Under the pieces are notes generated by a model. The model had not been told where the DNA came from. It saw only the letters and a program-made list of their open reading frames with translations, and searched no databases. This document shows positions 28,200-36,904 of a DNA stretch of 64,000 nt, one piece after another (within the stretch, counting starts at the first letter, position 1; each line of letters opens with the position of its first letter). The position numbers and the translations under genes were made by a program. The DNA is from Provencibacterium sp. Lineage in GTDB: Bacteria; Bacillota; Clostridia; Oscillospirales; Ruminococcaceae. Where the stretch lies: contig JAAWDS010000046.1 in the NCBI GenBank assembly GCA_022793895.1, positions 1 to 64,000 on the forward strand, read 5' to 3'.

Positions 28200-29486
28200 T
28201 TAACGCCGGAAAATGGAGGGCGCAGCCGGCTGCCGGTAGGTCACGGTCAGTCCCCCGCCCGGCGTTTGCGAAAGCTCCAGCGTACCGGCGTGCATGCGCG
28301 CGATATCGGCGGCAATCGGAAGCCCCAGGCCATAGTGCTCCTTGCCGGAGCGCGCCTTATCGGATCGGTAAAACCGCCGCCAGACCTTCTCCCTCTCCTC
28401 TGGAGGAATGCCCGGCCCGTTATCGGCAACGCACAGCGCCGCCCGCTTCCCTTCGGCCGCCGCAGATAGGCGGATAACGCCGCCCGGCGGCGTATATTGA
28501 AGCGCGTTGTCCAGCAAGACGGACAGGAGCTGCCGCAGCCGCTGCTCGTCTGCATCCATCACCGGGAGAGGGCCGGAGAGCGCCGTTTCCAGCCGTATCC
28601 CCTTGCTTTCGGCAACCGGCCGGTAGGCCCTCGCCGTCTCCTCCAGCAGCAGCGCAGGCTCCACCGGGCCGGGATGCAGCGAAAGCCGCCCGGCGTCTGC
28701 GTTCGCCAGCGTCAAAAGATCGTCCACCAGCCGTCCCAGGCGGGCGCACTCCTGATCGATCGCCCCGGCAAAGACGCTGTCCCGTCCCTCTGCACCGGTC
28801 AGCAGGGCGGCGGCGTTCGCCCGCATAACGCCAAGCGGAGAGCGCAGCTCATGGCTGGCGGCGGCCACAAATTCGCTCTGCCGCCGCCAGCTTTCGGCAA
28901 CCGGAAGGAGAGCCCGGCCGGAAAGCCACCAGCAAAGCGCAGTCAGCGCCAGCGTCCCCGCAAGGGCAAGGCCCAGACAGAACCAGCGCAGCCCCTCTAA
29001 GCCGAGCCCCCGCAGATCCTTAACCATGTAGAGCATGCGGACATCCGTCTGAGACGGGACGGCCGACGCTACCGCCAGATACCGGTCTCCCGCCTCTCCG
29101 TCAAGGGTAAACCAACGGCTGGTATAGCGTAATCCCTTGGACGTGAGCGTCCCGAAGGGGACGCGTTCTATCAGCGGCCCCAACAAGCGTTCCCGCCGGG
29201 TGGCCGTTTGATAGCTGCCGGGGTAATGCAGAAGGGAGCCGTTGTCCGCAATGGCAATCAGCAGATGGTGATCGTTCTCCATCTGGGAGAGCCAGTCCCA
29301 GCTCACCAGCCCCTCGTTTTGCAGCTGGTAGGCAACTGCCGAAAGGTTTCCCTCTAAGGCGGCGTGGGCGTCCTCCATCAGCCGCCGCTCGAAAGCGCCG
29401 GTCAACACCCAGATCCCCGTGCAGAGAATGGCGGCGGCCGTCAGCGCGCTGACCAGCGTCAGCCGCAGGCGCAGCCCCTTCAGCAA
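28200..29486 (-). CDS. Sensor histidine kinase
   Basis: Two TM segments, HisKA AAASHELRSPLGVMRANA, HATPase DNALQYTPPGG, DNGPGIPPEER, GLGLPIA. Confidence 0.95.
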   Translation of the reverse strand: MLKGLRLRLTLVSALTAAAILCTGIWVLTGAFERRLMEDAHAALEGNLSAVAYQLQNEGLVSWDWLSQMENDHHLLIAIADNGSLLHYPGSYQTATRRERLLGPLIERVPFGTLTSKGLRYTSRWFTLDGEAGDRYLAVASAVPSQTDVRMLYMVKDLRGLGLEGLRWFCLGLALAGTLALTALCWWLSGRALLPVAESWRRQSEFVAAASHELRSPLGVMRANAAALLTGAEGRDSVFAGAIDQECARLGRLVDDLLTLANADAGRLSLHPGPVEPALLLEETARAYRPVAESKGIRLETALSGPLPVMDADEQRLRQLLSVLLDNALQYTPPGGVIRLSAAAEGKRAALCVADNGPGIPPEEREKVWRRFYRSDKARSGKEHYGLGLPIAADIARMHAGTLELSQTPGGGLTVTYRQPAAPSIFRR

Positions 29487-30166
29487 GGCCCCTCCCCCCT
29501 TATTTCAAGCCGGTAGCCGATCCCATGCACCGTTTTTAACCGGCAGACGCCGCCCACCTGCCGGATACGCCGGCGCAAAAAATGGATATAGCTGTCCAGG
29601 TTCCCTTCCTCAACCGGTGCATGCGGGCCCCAAACCCGCGTAAAAAGCAGCGAACGCGGCAACGTTTGACCGGGATTGCAGAGGAAAATCTCCAAAAGCT
29701 GGGCCTCCCGCTTGGAAACGGCGGAGGAACCGGAAGGACCTTCCAGCAGCCTCAGCGGCAGATTCAGCCGCAATCCGCCCGCTTCCGGATAATCCTGCCC
29801 GAGCAGAGGGGAACGCCGGCAGAGAGAACGCACCCGCGCCAACAGCTCGCTTACCTCAAAGGGCTTGGCCAAGTAGTCGTCCGCCCCTGCGTCCAGGCCC
29901 TCCACCCGCGCCTCCACCGATCCCAGAGCCGTCAGCATCAGCACCCTCGTATCCAGCCGTTCCCGGCGGATGCGGCGCAGCAGATCCATTCCGGACAGGC
30001 CGGGAAGCATGCGATCGAGGATTACCAGCGCAAAGGGCGAACCGGCCAGACTGTCATAAGCCTGTTCGCCATCCGTCCGCCATTCGGTTTCATAGCCCTC
30101 CTGTTCCAAGTGGTAGCATAGCGCCCGGCCCATGGCGGCGTCATCCTCCACAATTAGAATCTTCAT
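29480..30166 (-). CDS. OmpR/PhoB-family response regulator
   Basis: KILIVEDDAAMGRAL, VILDRMLPGLSGMDLLRRIR, LDAGADDYLAKPFEVSELLARVR, C-terminal winged helix; overlaps the kinase gene. Confidence 0.95.
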   Translation of the reverse strand: MKILIVEDDAAMGRALCYHLEQEGYETEWRTDGEQAYDSLAGSPFALVILDRMLPGLSGMDLLRRIRRERLDTRVLMLTALGSVEARVEGLDAGADDYLAKPFEVSELLARVRSLCRRSPLLGQDYPEAGGLRLNLPLRLLEGPSGSSAVSKREAQLLEIFLCNPGQTLPRSLLFTRVWGPHAPVEEGNLDSYIHFLRRRIRQVGGVCRLKTVHGIGYRLEIRGEGPC

Positions 30167-30251
30167 CTCCCGTTCCCTTCCTTTCCGGCGCTGTTTAGGC
30201 TCCTCCGTTTAGGATACCCTATCTTTCTGAAAGGATTTCTGGAATCGCAGG

Positions 30252-30286
30252 CGTTGGCTTTTATAACTGAGCTATAAAAGCCAACG
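30252..30286. terminator. 14-bp hairpin between response regulator and methyltransferase genes
   Basis: CGTTGGCTTTTATA-actgagc-TATAAAAGCCAACG followed by TTTT. Confidence 0.55.
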
Positions 30287-30397
30287 TTTTGTCCGGCCCA
30301 CCTCTCGCCGCTCCCACGGCAACCGGGGCAGACAGCCGGAAAGCCTCCCACAAGCCTTGGGGAGCGCTTATAGAAAATGCCTTAAACAGACCGGAGC

Positions 30398-31345
30398 TTA
30401 TAAATCGCCTTTTGCAAATAAATTGTCCTTGCCCATCCCACAGACATACGGATTGGAATCATAACGGTAGCAGACATCCAAAAAATCCGAACGCTGTTTG
30501 GGATCGTTCATGATTTTTACAAGCAGCTCGTTTGGAATCGTTCTTGCATAGGCTCCGGGCCCCGCCAGCTCAATATTTTTCACCCCAAGGCTGCGCAGTA
30601 TCCTTTCTAATTCATCCGGCAAAAAAGCATAGGTGATGCACCATGGCCTTCCGCCCTTTTCGTACTCCGCTATTTCCTTTTTTCCACCCATCAGCCCCTC
30701 TCTCATCAGCTGTTCTACAGGGCCCTTTTCAAAATGAAAGGTATCTATCGCATGTTGTTTATTGGAGAGAAGCCATTGTACAAAAGAATCTTCGGAATTT
30801 TCATTCAGTATAAACTGATTTTTCTGTACCGGATTCGCAAGATACGGCAGGCTACCCAACCGGCTCGTTACGCTGATCATGATTCGCTTTTTGGCAATCC
30901 GGACAAGCTTGCCGATAACCGCCTCTTGAAGCGGATAGGTATAGGAAATGGGCGAATCAAAAGAAATCACCAAATCGAAAGAACGATCCGCATAACCGCT
31001 CAGCTCCTCCAGCGCGCCCTTTACAAAGGTTATTCTATCGGTAACGCCGGCCTGTTCTGCCAATTCCTTTGCTTTATCCAGCATGGGTTGAGAAATATCA
31101 AAATGCGTCACCCTGCAACCGTGCTTTGCAAGGAGAATCGAAAAGCGGCCGCAGCCTGCGCCGCCGTCAAATACAGTTTCTATCCCTTCTAAGTTTTCAA
31201 GAAGTTTTTTCTCTATATGACTTTTCTGAACAATATCATCGATATACGTTTCTTCGCGGCGGCTTTCCGCCTCGCCTTTGTCGTGATAATTCCACATTCG
31301 CTCCGATATTTTTCTGCTATAATCCCTAATGATATTTTCATCCAC
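30398..31345 (-). CDS. Class I SAM-dependent methyltransferase
   Basis: 315 aa; VFDGGAGCGRFSILLAKHGCRVTHFDISQPMLDKAKELA. Confidence 0.88.
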   Translation of the reverse strand: MDENIIRDYSRKISERMWNYHDKGEAESRREETYIDDIVQKSHIEKKLLENLEGIETVFDGGAGCGRFSILLAKHGCRVTHFDISQPMLDKAKELAEQAGVTDRITFVKGALEELSGYADRSFDLVISFDSPISYTYPLQEAVIGKLVRIAKKRIMISVTSRLGSLPYLANPVQKNQFILNENSEDSFVQWLLSNKQHAIDTFHFEKGPVEQLMREGLMGGKKEIAEYEKGGRPWCITYAFLPDELERILRSLGVKNIELAGPGAYARTIPNELLVKIMNDPKQRSDFLDVCYRYDSNPYVCGMGKDNLFAKGDL

Positions 31346-31443
31346 TTCATATTCCCCCTATTTCAAAATTTCGATTGCCGTTCCCCCTGTAACCGAGAAA
31401 GATGGACAAAAAATATCCGCCTTTTTACTTATTAATGGTTCCG

Positions 31444-31899
31444 TTATTTACCGCCAATCGTTAGTTTCATTTCAAACGCAGTGTCAGTTGTTTCACCGGT
31501 TTCGACAAAACCAAAAGAAGAATATAATTTTTTTGCTAATGTATTCTGAAATGCTATTCCCAAATAAACTTCGCTAGCGTCAAAGCCGTCTTTTAAAAAT
31601 TGTATTCCTAATTTCAAAGCGGCCTTGCCATATCCTTGATGTTGGTAACGCTCGTCTATCAAAAATTGCCACACCGTATATTGGTTTTTGGGCTCATAAT
31701 AGCCCAACATAATAAAGCCGACCATCGTATTGTCCGCATATACAGCAAAAGGGAAAGCCGTGTTTTTGAATGCCCATGCTTTTGCCAGTGAATGTGCTGT
31801 CGTCTGTACGAAATTACTCTGTTCTGTAGAAACTTTAAGTCCCAGAACTTCATCGATATTATCCTTATTAATTTCTTTAAGCTCAACGAAAGGATTCAT
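31444..31899 (-). CDS. GNAT family N-acetyltransferase
   Basis: 151 aa; FLIDERYQHQGYGKAALKLGIQFLKDG, YLGIAFQNTLAKKLYSSFGFVETGET. Confidence 0.9.
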   Translation of the reverse strand: MNPFVELKEINKDNIDEVLGLKVSTEQSNFVQTTAHSLAKAWAFKNTAFPFAVYADNTMVGFIMLGYYEPKNQYTVWQFLIDERYQHQGYGKAALKLGIQFLKDGFDASEVYLGIAFQNTLAKKLYSSFGFVETGETTDTAFEMKLTIGGK

Positions 31900-31965
31900 T
31901 CCTGCACCTGCTCCCTGCCGCTTTCTGCGATATACACATTATATCACGCAAGCATACCGTTTTCC

Positions 31966-32091
31966 ATCCTCCGGCTTGCAGAAACCGGAAAAACGGCGGT
32001 TTCGCGCCGGTGGCGCGAAATTCAGGGCATAATCTTCGCCCTGAAAGCCGTTTTTCAGAAGAGTCGTTCGCATTCTGCGAACGACTCTTCT
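31966..32091 (-). repeat. Structured dispersed element: 19-nt tail plus multi-hairpin block
   Basis: ATCCTCCGGCTTGCAGAAA then AAAACGGC[TTTCGCGCC-ggt-GGCGCGAAA][TTCAGGGC-ataatcttc-GCCCTGAA]GCCGTTTT then AGAAGAGTCGTTCGCA-ttc-TGCGAACGACTCTTCT. Confidence 0.75.
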
Positions 32092-32160
32092 TACAGGACT
32101 GCTTTCAGAATTGCCGCCTATGATAAGGTCATGCTGGTCATAAGAAAGGGGAAAAATACA

Positions 32161-34374
32161 TTGAGAAAATGGGTAGCTATCCTTCTGTCAGCCGTCCTGC
32201 TGGGCGGTTGCAGCGCAAGGCAGCCGGGGGCCGTCCTCTCCGAAACCGGGGAGGATCCGCCGGCTGCCGTCCCGCTCGGCCGCTATGTGGAGACCGAGTG
32301 GACGCTTCCGCCTTTGGCGGAAGAAACCTATATCCTGCGGATAAAGCCGGCGGAAAGCGGCTATGACCTGGCCGTTGCCGAGAACGACGTCCCCCGCCGC
32401 TTCCACTCTGAAAACGGGAAGGACTGGGAGGAGGTAGACGCCGCGCTGCTCCAGCAGGCTATCGGAGAAAAAAGCTGGCTCAGCGGCATGGATTGGACAC
32501 AGGACGGACAGTACTATCTCTTGGCCTACGATACCGAATCGGAAGAGAGTCAGGTAAAGCGCAGCACCGGAAACGGCTGGGAGACGCTGCCGGTCGATTG
32601 GTCGGCCTCCGGCGATTCCCTCTATCCGCAAGGCCTCCAGCTGGGGGCGGATGGCTCGCTCTTCTTCCCCAATGGAATGGACAGCACCTACCGCTACTCT
32701 GTCTCCGGTGAATACCTTGGCTCCTATCCCGGCTTCTCCTTCGGCACGCCGCTGAAAGAACAGCTCGCCTTTTATCTGGATGAAAGCCGGGAAATCCGCC
32801 TCTGTTCCCTGGAGACCGGGGAAGAAACCGGCCGGACGCCGGTTGATCCCGCCGTGCTTTCCGGCGGCGGCTATCCGCTCCTAACGGCGGACGGAGACGC
32901 GCTCTGCCTGGTTTCGACCGGCGGCATCTTCCGTTTGGCGCCGGGAGGCTCCCTCTTTGAACAGGCGGTTGCCGGGAACTCCTGTTCCCTGGGAAAGCCC
33001 TCCCTGTCGCCCAGCCGCTGCGCCTGCGGGCCGGACGGCAGCTTCCTGGTACAGATGAGCGACGTTCAAAACGATGTCTATCTCTATCACTATGCCTACG
33101 ATCCCACCCTCCCCTCCCGTCCGGATAAGGAGCTGACCGTTGCCGCGCTCACCGAACAGCCGACGGTGCGGCAGGCGGCGGCCGAGTTTCAAATGGCGCA
33201 CCCCGATGTGCTCGTCACCATCCGGCTGCTCTTAGAGGAAGGCGGAGCCATGACCCGAAGCGACGCGCTGCGCGCCCTGAACACCGAGCTTCTCGCCAGC
33301 AGCGGGCCGGATGTTCTGGCGCTCGACGGGCTGCCGCTTGCCTCCTATGAGGAGAAGGGCGTGCTGCTCGATCTCTCCGAAACCGTCGGCCCTCTCCTCG
33401 AAGGGGGGGAGCTGTTCCCGAACATCGCCGGAGCGTTCCGGCGGGAAAACGGGCTCTATGCCGTCCCCACCCGCTTCACCGTCCCGCTGCTCTGCGTACC
33501 GCCTGAGCATGCGGATTGGGACAGCCTCCCGGCTATGGCCCGCTGGGCAGAGGAAAACCCCGATAAGCAGGTGCTCTATAACCTCGAACCGGACGATCTG
33601 CTGCGCCTGTTCTATCCGTCCTGCACCGCCGCCTGGACCCATGCGGATGGAAGTGTCGACCCTCAGCCGCTGGCCGAGTTTCTGACCTGCCTGGAAACGC
33701 TCGCCCAAAGCGGCAAGGAGGATTTCTCCGGCGACCTCTCCGCCCTCTTCGGCGGGGAACCGCCCTCCGATCTGCCGGAAGGGATGTCGGACATTTTAGC
33801 GCCGCTGCGCATGGCCTACGGCCGGACCGAGAGCTTCCCGCTCAACCTCGTCCGCTTCGCTGATTTCCGCGCGCCCTATGCCGCTATCAGCGCCCGCCTA
33901 GGCTCTGCGCCCGCTCCTGAGCAGACGGCCGAATACCTCCTCCCCCTGCCGGGGATGGGAGGAAAGGCCTTTGCGGCGCGGGAGATCCTGGGCGTAAATG
34001 CGGCGGGCGGGCAAAAAGAGCTTGCCCTCGCCTTCCTGGAAACCGCTTTGGGGGAGGCGGTCCAGAGCACCGATCTGAGGAATGGGCTGGCCGTTCATCC
34101 GGCAGCCCTGCAAGCCTCGCTCGATACCGACGGCAACTGGATTAGCTCGATGCGCGACCCTGAAGGGAACACCTTGATGGAGGAGATAACGCCGCTGGAA
34201 GCGCAGCTCCCGCTGTTAGACCTCTTCCGCTCACTGGATACCCCCGCGCCCACCGATGAAATGCTTCTCACTTTTTTGCAGGAGGAGGCGGATTCCTTCT
34301 TCCAAGGCGCGCGCAGCGCCGCAGACACCGCGGCCGCTTATTCCGAACGCGCCAGGGCTTACCTAAACGAATAG
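32161..34374 (+). CDS. Lipoprotein with C-terminal extracellular solute-binding-like domain
   Basis: Probable TTG start after AAAGGGG: (M)RKWVAILLSAVLLGGCSARQPG lipobox; C-terminal half ELTVAALTEQPTVRQAAAEFQMAHPDVLVTIR...GPDVLALDGLPLASYEEKGVLLDLSE...ENGLYAVPTRFTVPLL resembles SBP_bac_1. Confidence 0.8.
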   Translation: MRKWVAILLSAVLLGGCSARQPGAVLSETGEDPPAAVPLGRYVETEWTLPPLAEETYILRIKPAESGYDLAVAENDVPRRFHSENGKDWEEVDAALLQQAIGEKSWLSGMDWTQDGQYYLLAYDTESEESQVKRSTGNGWETLPVDWSASGDSLYPQGLQLGADGSLFFPNGMDSTYRYSVSGEYLGSYPGFSFGTPLKEQLAFYLDESREIRLCSLETGEETGRTPVDPAVLSGGGYPLLTADGDALCLVSTGGIFRLAPGGSLFEQAVAGNSCSLGKPSLSPSRCACGPDGSFLVQMSDVQNDVYLYHYAYDPTLPSRPDKELTVAALTEQPTVRQAAAEFQMAHPDVLVTIRLLLEEGGAMTRSDALRALNTELLASSGPDVLALDGLPLASYEEKGVLLDLSETVGPLLEGGELFPNIAGAFRRENGLYAVPTRFTVPLLCVPPEHADWDSLPAMARWAEENPDKQVLYNLEPDDLLRLFYPSCTAAWTHADGSVDPQPLAEFLTCLETLAQSGKEDFSGDLSALFGGEPPSDLPEGMSDILAPLRMAYGRTESFPLNLVRFADFRAPYAAISARLGSAPAPEQTAEYLLPLPGMGGKAFAAREILGVNAAGGQKELALAFLETALGEAVQSTDLRNGLAVHPAALQASLDTDGNWISSMRDPEGNTLMEEITPLEAQLPLLDLFRSLDTPAPTDEMLLTFLQEEADSFFQGARSAADTAAAYSERARAYLNE

Positions 34375-34396
34375 CGCTCTTTCTTCTGAAACAATG

Positions 34397-34479
34397 AACC
34401 GGGTCCCAGTCCGCCGATTGCACAGCAGCCGGCGGAATGGGACCCGGTTTTCCGGCCTTGCGGCCCGGCTGCTGTGCAA
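34397..34479 (+). other. Intergenic RNA-like element with two mutually exclusive stems
   Basis: Stem 1 AACCGGGTCCCA (34397-34408)/TGGGACCCGGTT (34438-34449); stem 2 TTGCACAGCAGCCGG (34418-34432)/CCGGCTGCTGTGCAA (34465-34479). Confidence 0.6.
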
Positions 34480-34626
34480 GGGGCGAGGCGCACGGCCGCT
34501 GGGATCTTAACTTTTTTAGCATCGCTATAAAAAATGGACCCTTGCTCTCCCGGCAGGAGTTGCGATAAAATAAAGGAGGGGGCCGGGAAGCAAACGTCTG
34601 GTTCGATAATCAAAAGGGGGGTCGAT

Positions 34627-36537
34627 ATGGCAAAAGCAGCGATTCTAGTACCACGGGAGGCCATGGCCGAGCAGGCGCGGAAGGTTCTTGCGGAAAAACC
34701 GGCGGAAAATCTCATCATTAATGAGATTCTGACGATAGGAACCTCCTCCGCCGTGAACGAGGCGCGCGCAGCGGTGGAACGCGGGGCGGAGATCATCATC
34801 GCCCGCGGCCTTCAAGCCATGTACATCAAGGAGCACACCCATATCCCGGTAGTCGAGATCATCCTAACCGGGCAGGAACAGGCCATGCTGGTGGCGCAGT
34901 CCAAGCACCTGCTTCAGATGGAGCATCCGCACATTGCTTTCGTAGGAAATGTTTTCAGCGATATGACCCACTTCGAAAAGCTCTATGGCATCACCCTGAG
35001 CCTCTACCGCTACCGTTCGATGGAGGAGCACATCCAAATGGTGACGGAGGCTGTCCGCGCCGGGGCCGATATCGTCATTGGCGGCGACGTCACCAGCCAG
35101 CAGGCCCGGAAATACGGAATCCCCTTCCTTTTCTATCATTCCACCGAGGATTCGATCCGCGAGGCGCTGCGCGTGGCGTCGCTGACCGGCTATGCCATCG
35201 ATCTGGAAAAGCGCCATGCGGCGCAGATCGAAACCCTCTTGGACAGCTATTCGGACGGTATTTTGATGATCGATACCGCTCAGAAGATTACCAAGGCGAA
35301 CCATGTCGCGTTAGAGCTCATCGCCAAAAGCGGGCAGGAGCTGGTGGGCCGCCCTCTGCAAACCGTCCTGCCCTCGTTGGATCTGGAGAGCATCAGCCGC
35401 CTGCTGGATGGAACGCTGCAAGTCTACCAAACCGCCGTTCCCATCGGCGAACAGTCTATCGCTATCTGGGCCACCCCTTTTAAAGAGGAGGAGCAGGTGA
35501 TCGGCGTTTCGCTGCTGTGCTATCTCGCCCGCAGCGCTCACAAAAATACCCAGCGGGCGATTAAAACGATGTACCTGCGCGGCTATACCGCGAAGGCGGA
35601 TTTCCGCAGCTTTCCCACCTCCTCCAAAGCGATGAAGCAGATGCTGGACCGTGCGCGGATGTTTTCCCTCTCCCAACTCCCCGTCCTGCTGGTCGGGGAA
35701 ACCGGGACCGAAAAGGATGCGGTCGCACAGAGCATTCATGGGGAAAGCCTGCGGCGGGACGGCCCTTACATCGCCGTTGACTGCGCGGGCATTGATGAGC
35801 ACGAGCAGGAGCGCCAGCTGTTCGGAACGGAAAACGAGCATGGAAGGGAGCGGGAAAAAGGGGCGCTGGAAGCCTCCAGCTATGGCACGCTCTACCTGAA
35901 CGACATCGACGAGCTTTCCCCCGGCAGCCAGTACCGCCTCTTCCGGGCCTTGACCGCCCGCACCCTTTCCTATAACAATGTGCATCCTGAGCTGGTGCTG
36001 GATATCCGCCTCATTGCCAGCACCCGCCGGAATCTGGCGCAGCGCGTGCAGGAGGGCCGCTTCCGGGAGGATCTGTTTTATACCCTGCAAGCCCTGTCCC
36101 TGGAAATTCCTCCGGTACGCAGGCGGCCGGAGGATCTGAAGATCATCCTCAGCGCTTCCTTAAAATCCATTGCGGAGAGCTACCACCGCCCCATCACCCT
36201 GAGCGCCGACGCCTGGGAAGCGTTGGAGGGCTACCCCTGGCCGGGCAACCTCATCCAAATACAGTCCTTCTGCGAACGGCTGATCCTGGCGGCCTCCCGC
36301 CCGAAGGTGGACGGCTCGGTTATCCGGCGCCTGCTGCAAGAGCTTTACCCCTCTCCGGCCGGGGAGCTCCCCCCGGCATCCGGCGCCTCCGATTCTCTAC
36401 AGGGGGAGGCCGCGCACATCGCCAGCCTGTTGGAAAAGCACCTGGGAAACCGGAACGCAGTCGCAAAAGAGCTGGGCATCAGCGTTACCACCCTCTGGCG
36501 GCGGATGAAAAAATTTGGGATCTCGACAAATTGTTAA
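34627..36537 (+). CDS. PrpR-N domain regulator with degenerate sigma-54-type AAA+ domain and Fis-type HTH
   Basis: N-terminal PrpR-like sensory region, PAS-like ETLLDSYSDGILMIDTAQKITKANHVALELIAKSGQELVGRPL, AAA+ GETGTEKDAVAQ / LYLNDIDEL, C-terminal HTH KHLGNRNAVAKELGISVTTLWRRMKKFGI; start chosen at MAKAAILVPREAM. Confidence 0.88.
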   Translation: MAKAAILVPREAMAEQARKVLAEKPAENLIINEILTIGTSSAVNEARAAVERGAEIIIARGLQAMYIKEHTHIPVVEIILTGQEQAMLVAQSKHLLQMEHPHIAFVGNVFSDMTHFEKLYGITLSLYRYRSMEEHIQMVTEAVRAGADIVIGGDVTSQQARKYGIPFLFYHSTEDSIREALRVASLTGYAIDLEKRHAAQIETLLDSYSDGILMIDTAQKITKANHVALELIAKSGQELVGRPLQTVLPSLDLESISRLLDGTLQVYQTAVPIGEQSIAIWATPFKEEEQVIGVSLLCYLARSAHKNTQRAIKTMYLRGYTAKADFRSFPTSSKAMKQMLDRARMFSLSQLPVLLVGETGTEKDAVAQSIHGESLRRDGPYIAVDCAGIDEHEQERQLFGTENEHGREREKGALEASSYGTLYLNDIDELSPGSQYRLFRALTARTLSYNNVHPELVLDIRLIASTRRNLAQRVQEGRFREDLFYTLQALSLEIPPVRRRPEDLKIILSASLKSIAESYHRPITLSADAWEALEGYPWPGNLIQIQSFCERLILAASRPKVDGSVIRRLLQELYPSPAGELPPASGASDSLQGEAAHIASLLEKHLGNRNAVAKELGISVTTLWRRMKKFGISTNC

Positions 36538-36568
36538 CGTTTTGTCATTTTTACCTGTAAAACAGTGC

Positions 36569-36627
36569 ATCGGTTTTGAAATGAACTTGAAACGATCTGT
36601 TTCAAAATTTGAAAGAGATGAACCGAT
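36569..36627 (+). promoter_or_regulatory. Nested inverted-repeat operator candidate
   Basis: ATCGGTT(36569)...AACCGAT(36627) enclosing TTGAAAC-gatct-GTTTCAA (36587-36605). Confidence 0.5.
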
Positions 36628-36665
36628 AGACAAATTGTCCCCCGGATAATTGGGTTGTTTTTCGA

Positions 36666-36694
36666 TTGAAAATTGGAAAGGGGGCCGTTATACT
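36666..36694 (+). promoter_or_regulatory. Sigma-A-type promoter for the garR operon
   Basis: TTGAAA-N17-TATACT. Confidence 0.6.
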
Positions 36695-36904
36695 ATGTTT
36701 CACAGACGTTTCATGCAGGATATCCGTCAAAAAAGGCTCCCCTGAGAAAGAAAAGACCAGCCAGCCAGCTTTTCCTCCCCCTTCTTCCCCCTGCGGATGA
36801 AGCGCATGAAACACCGCAACGGATAAACCGCCCTTTACGGTTTGATACCGTTCCGCTCTTTTGCGGAAACCGGCTGGGCAATCAAGAAAGGAGTCGTCAT
36901 TCTT

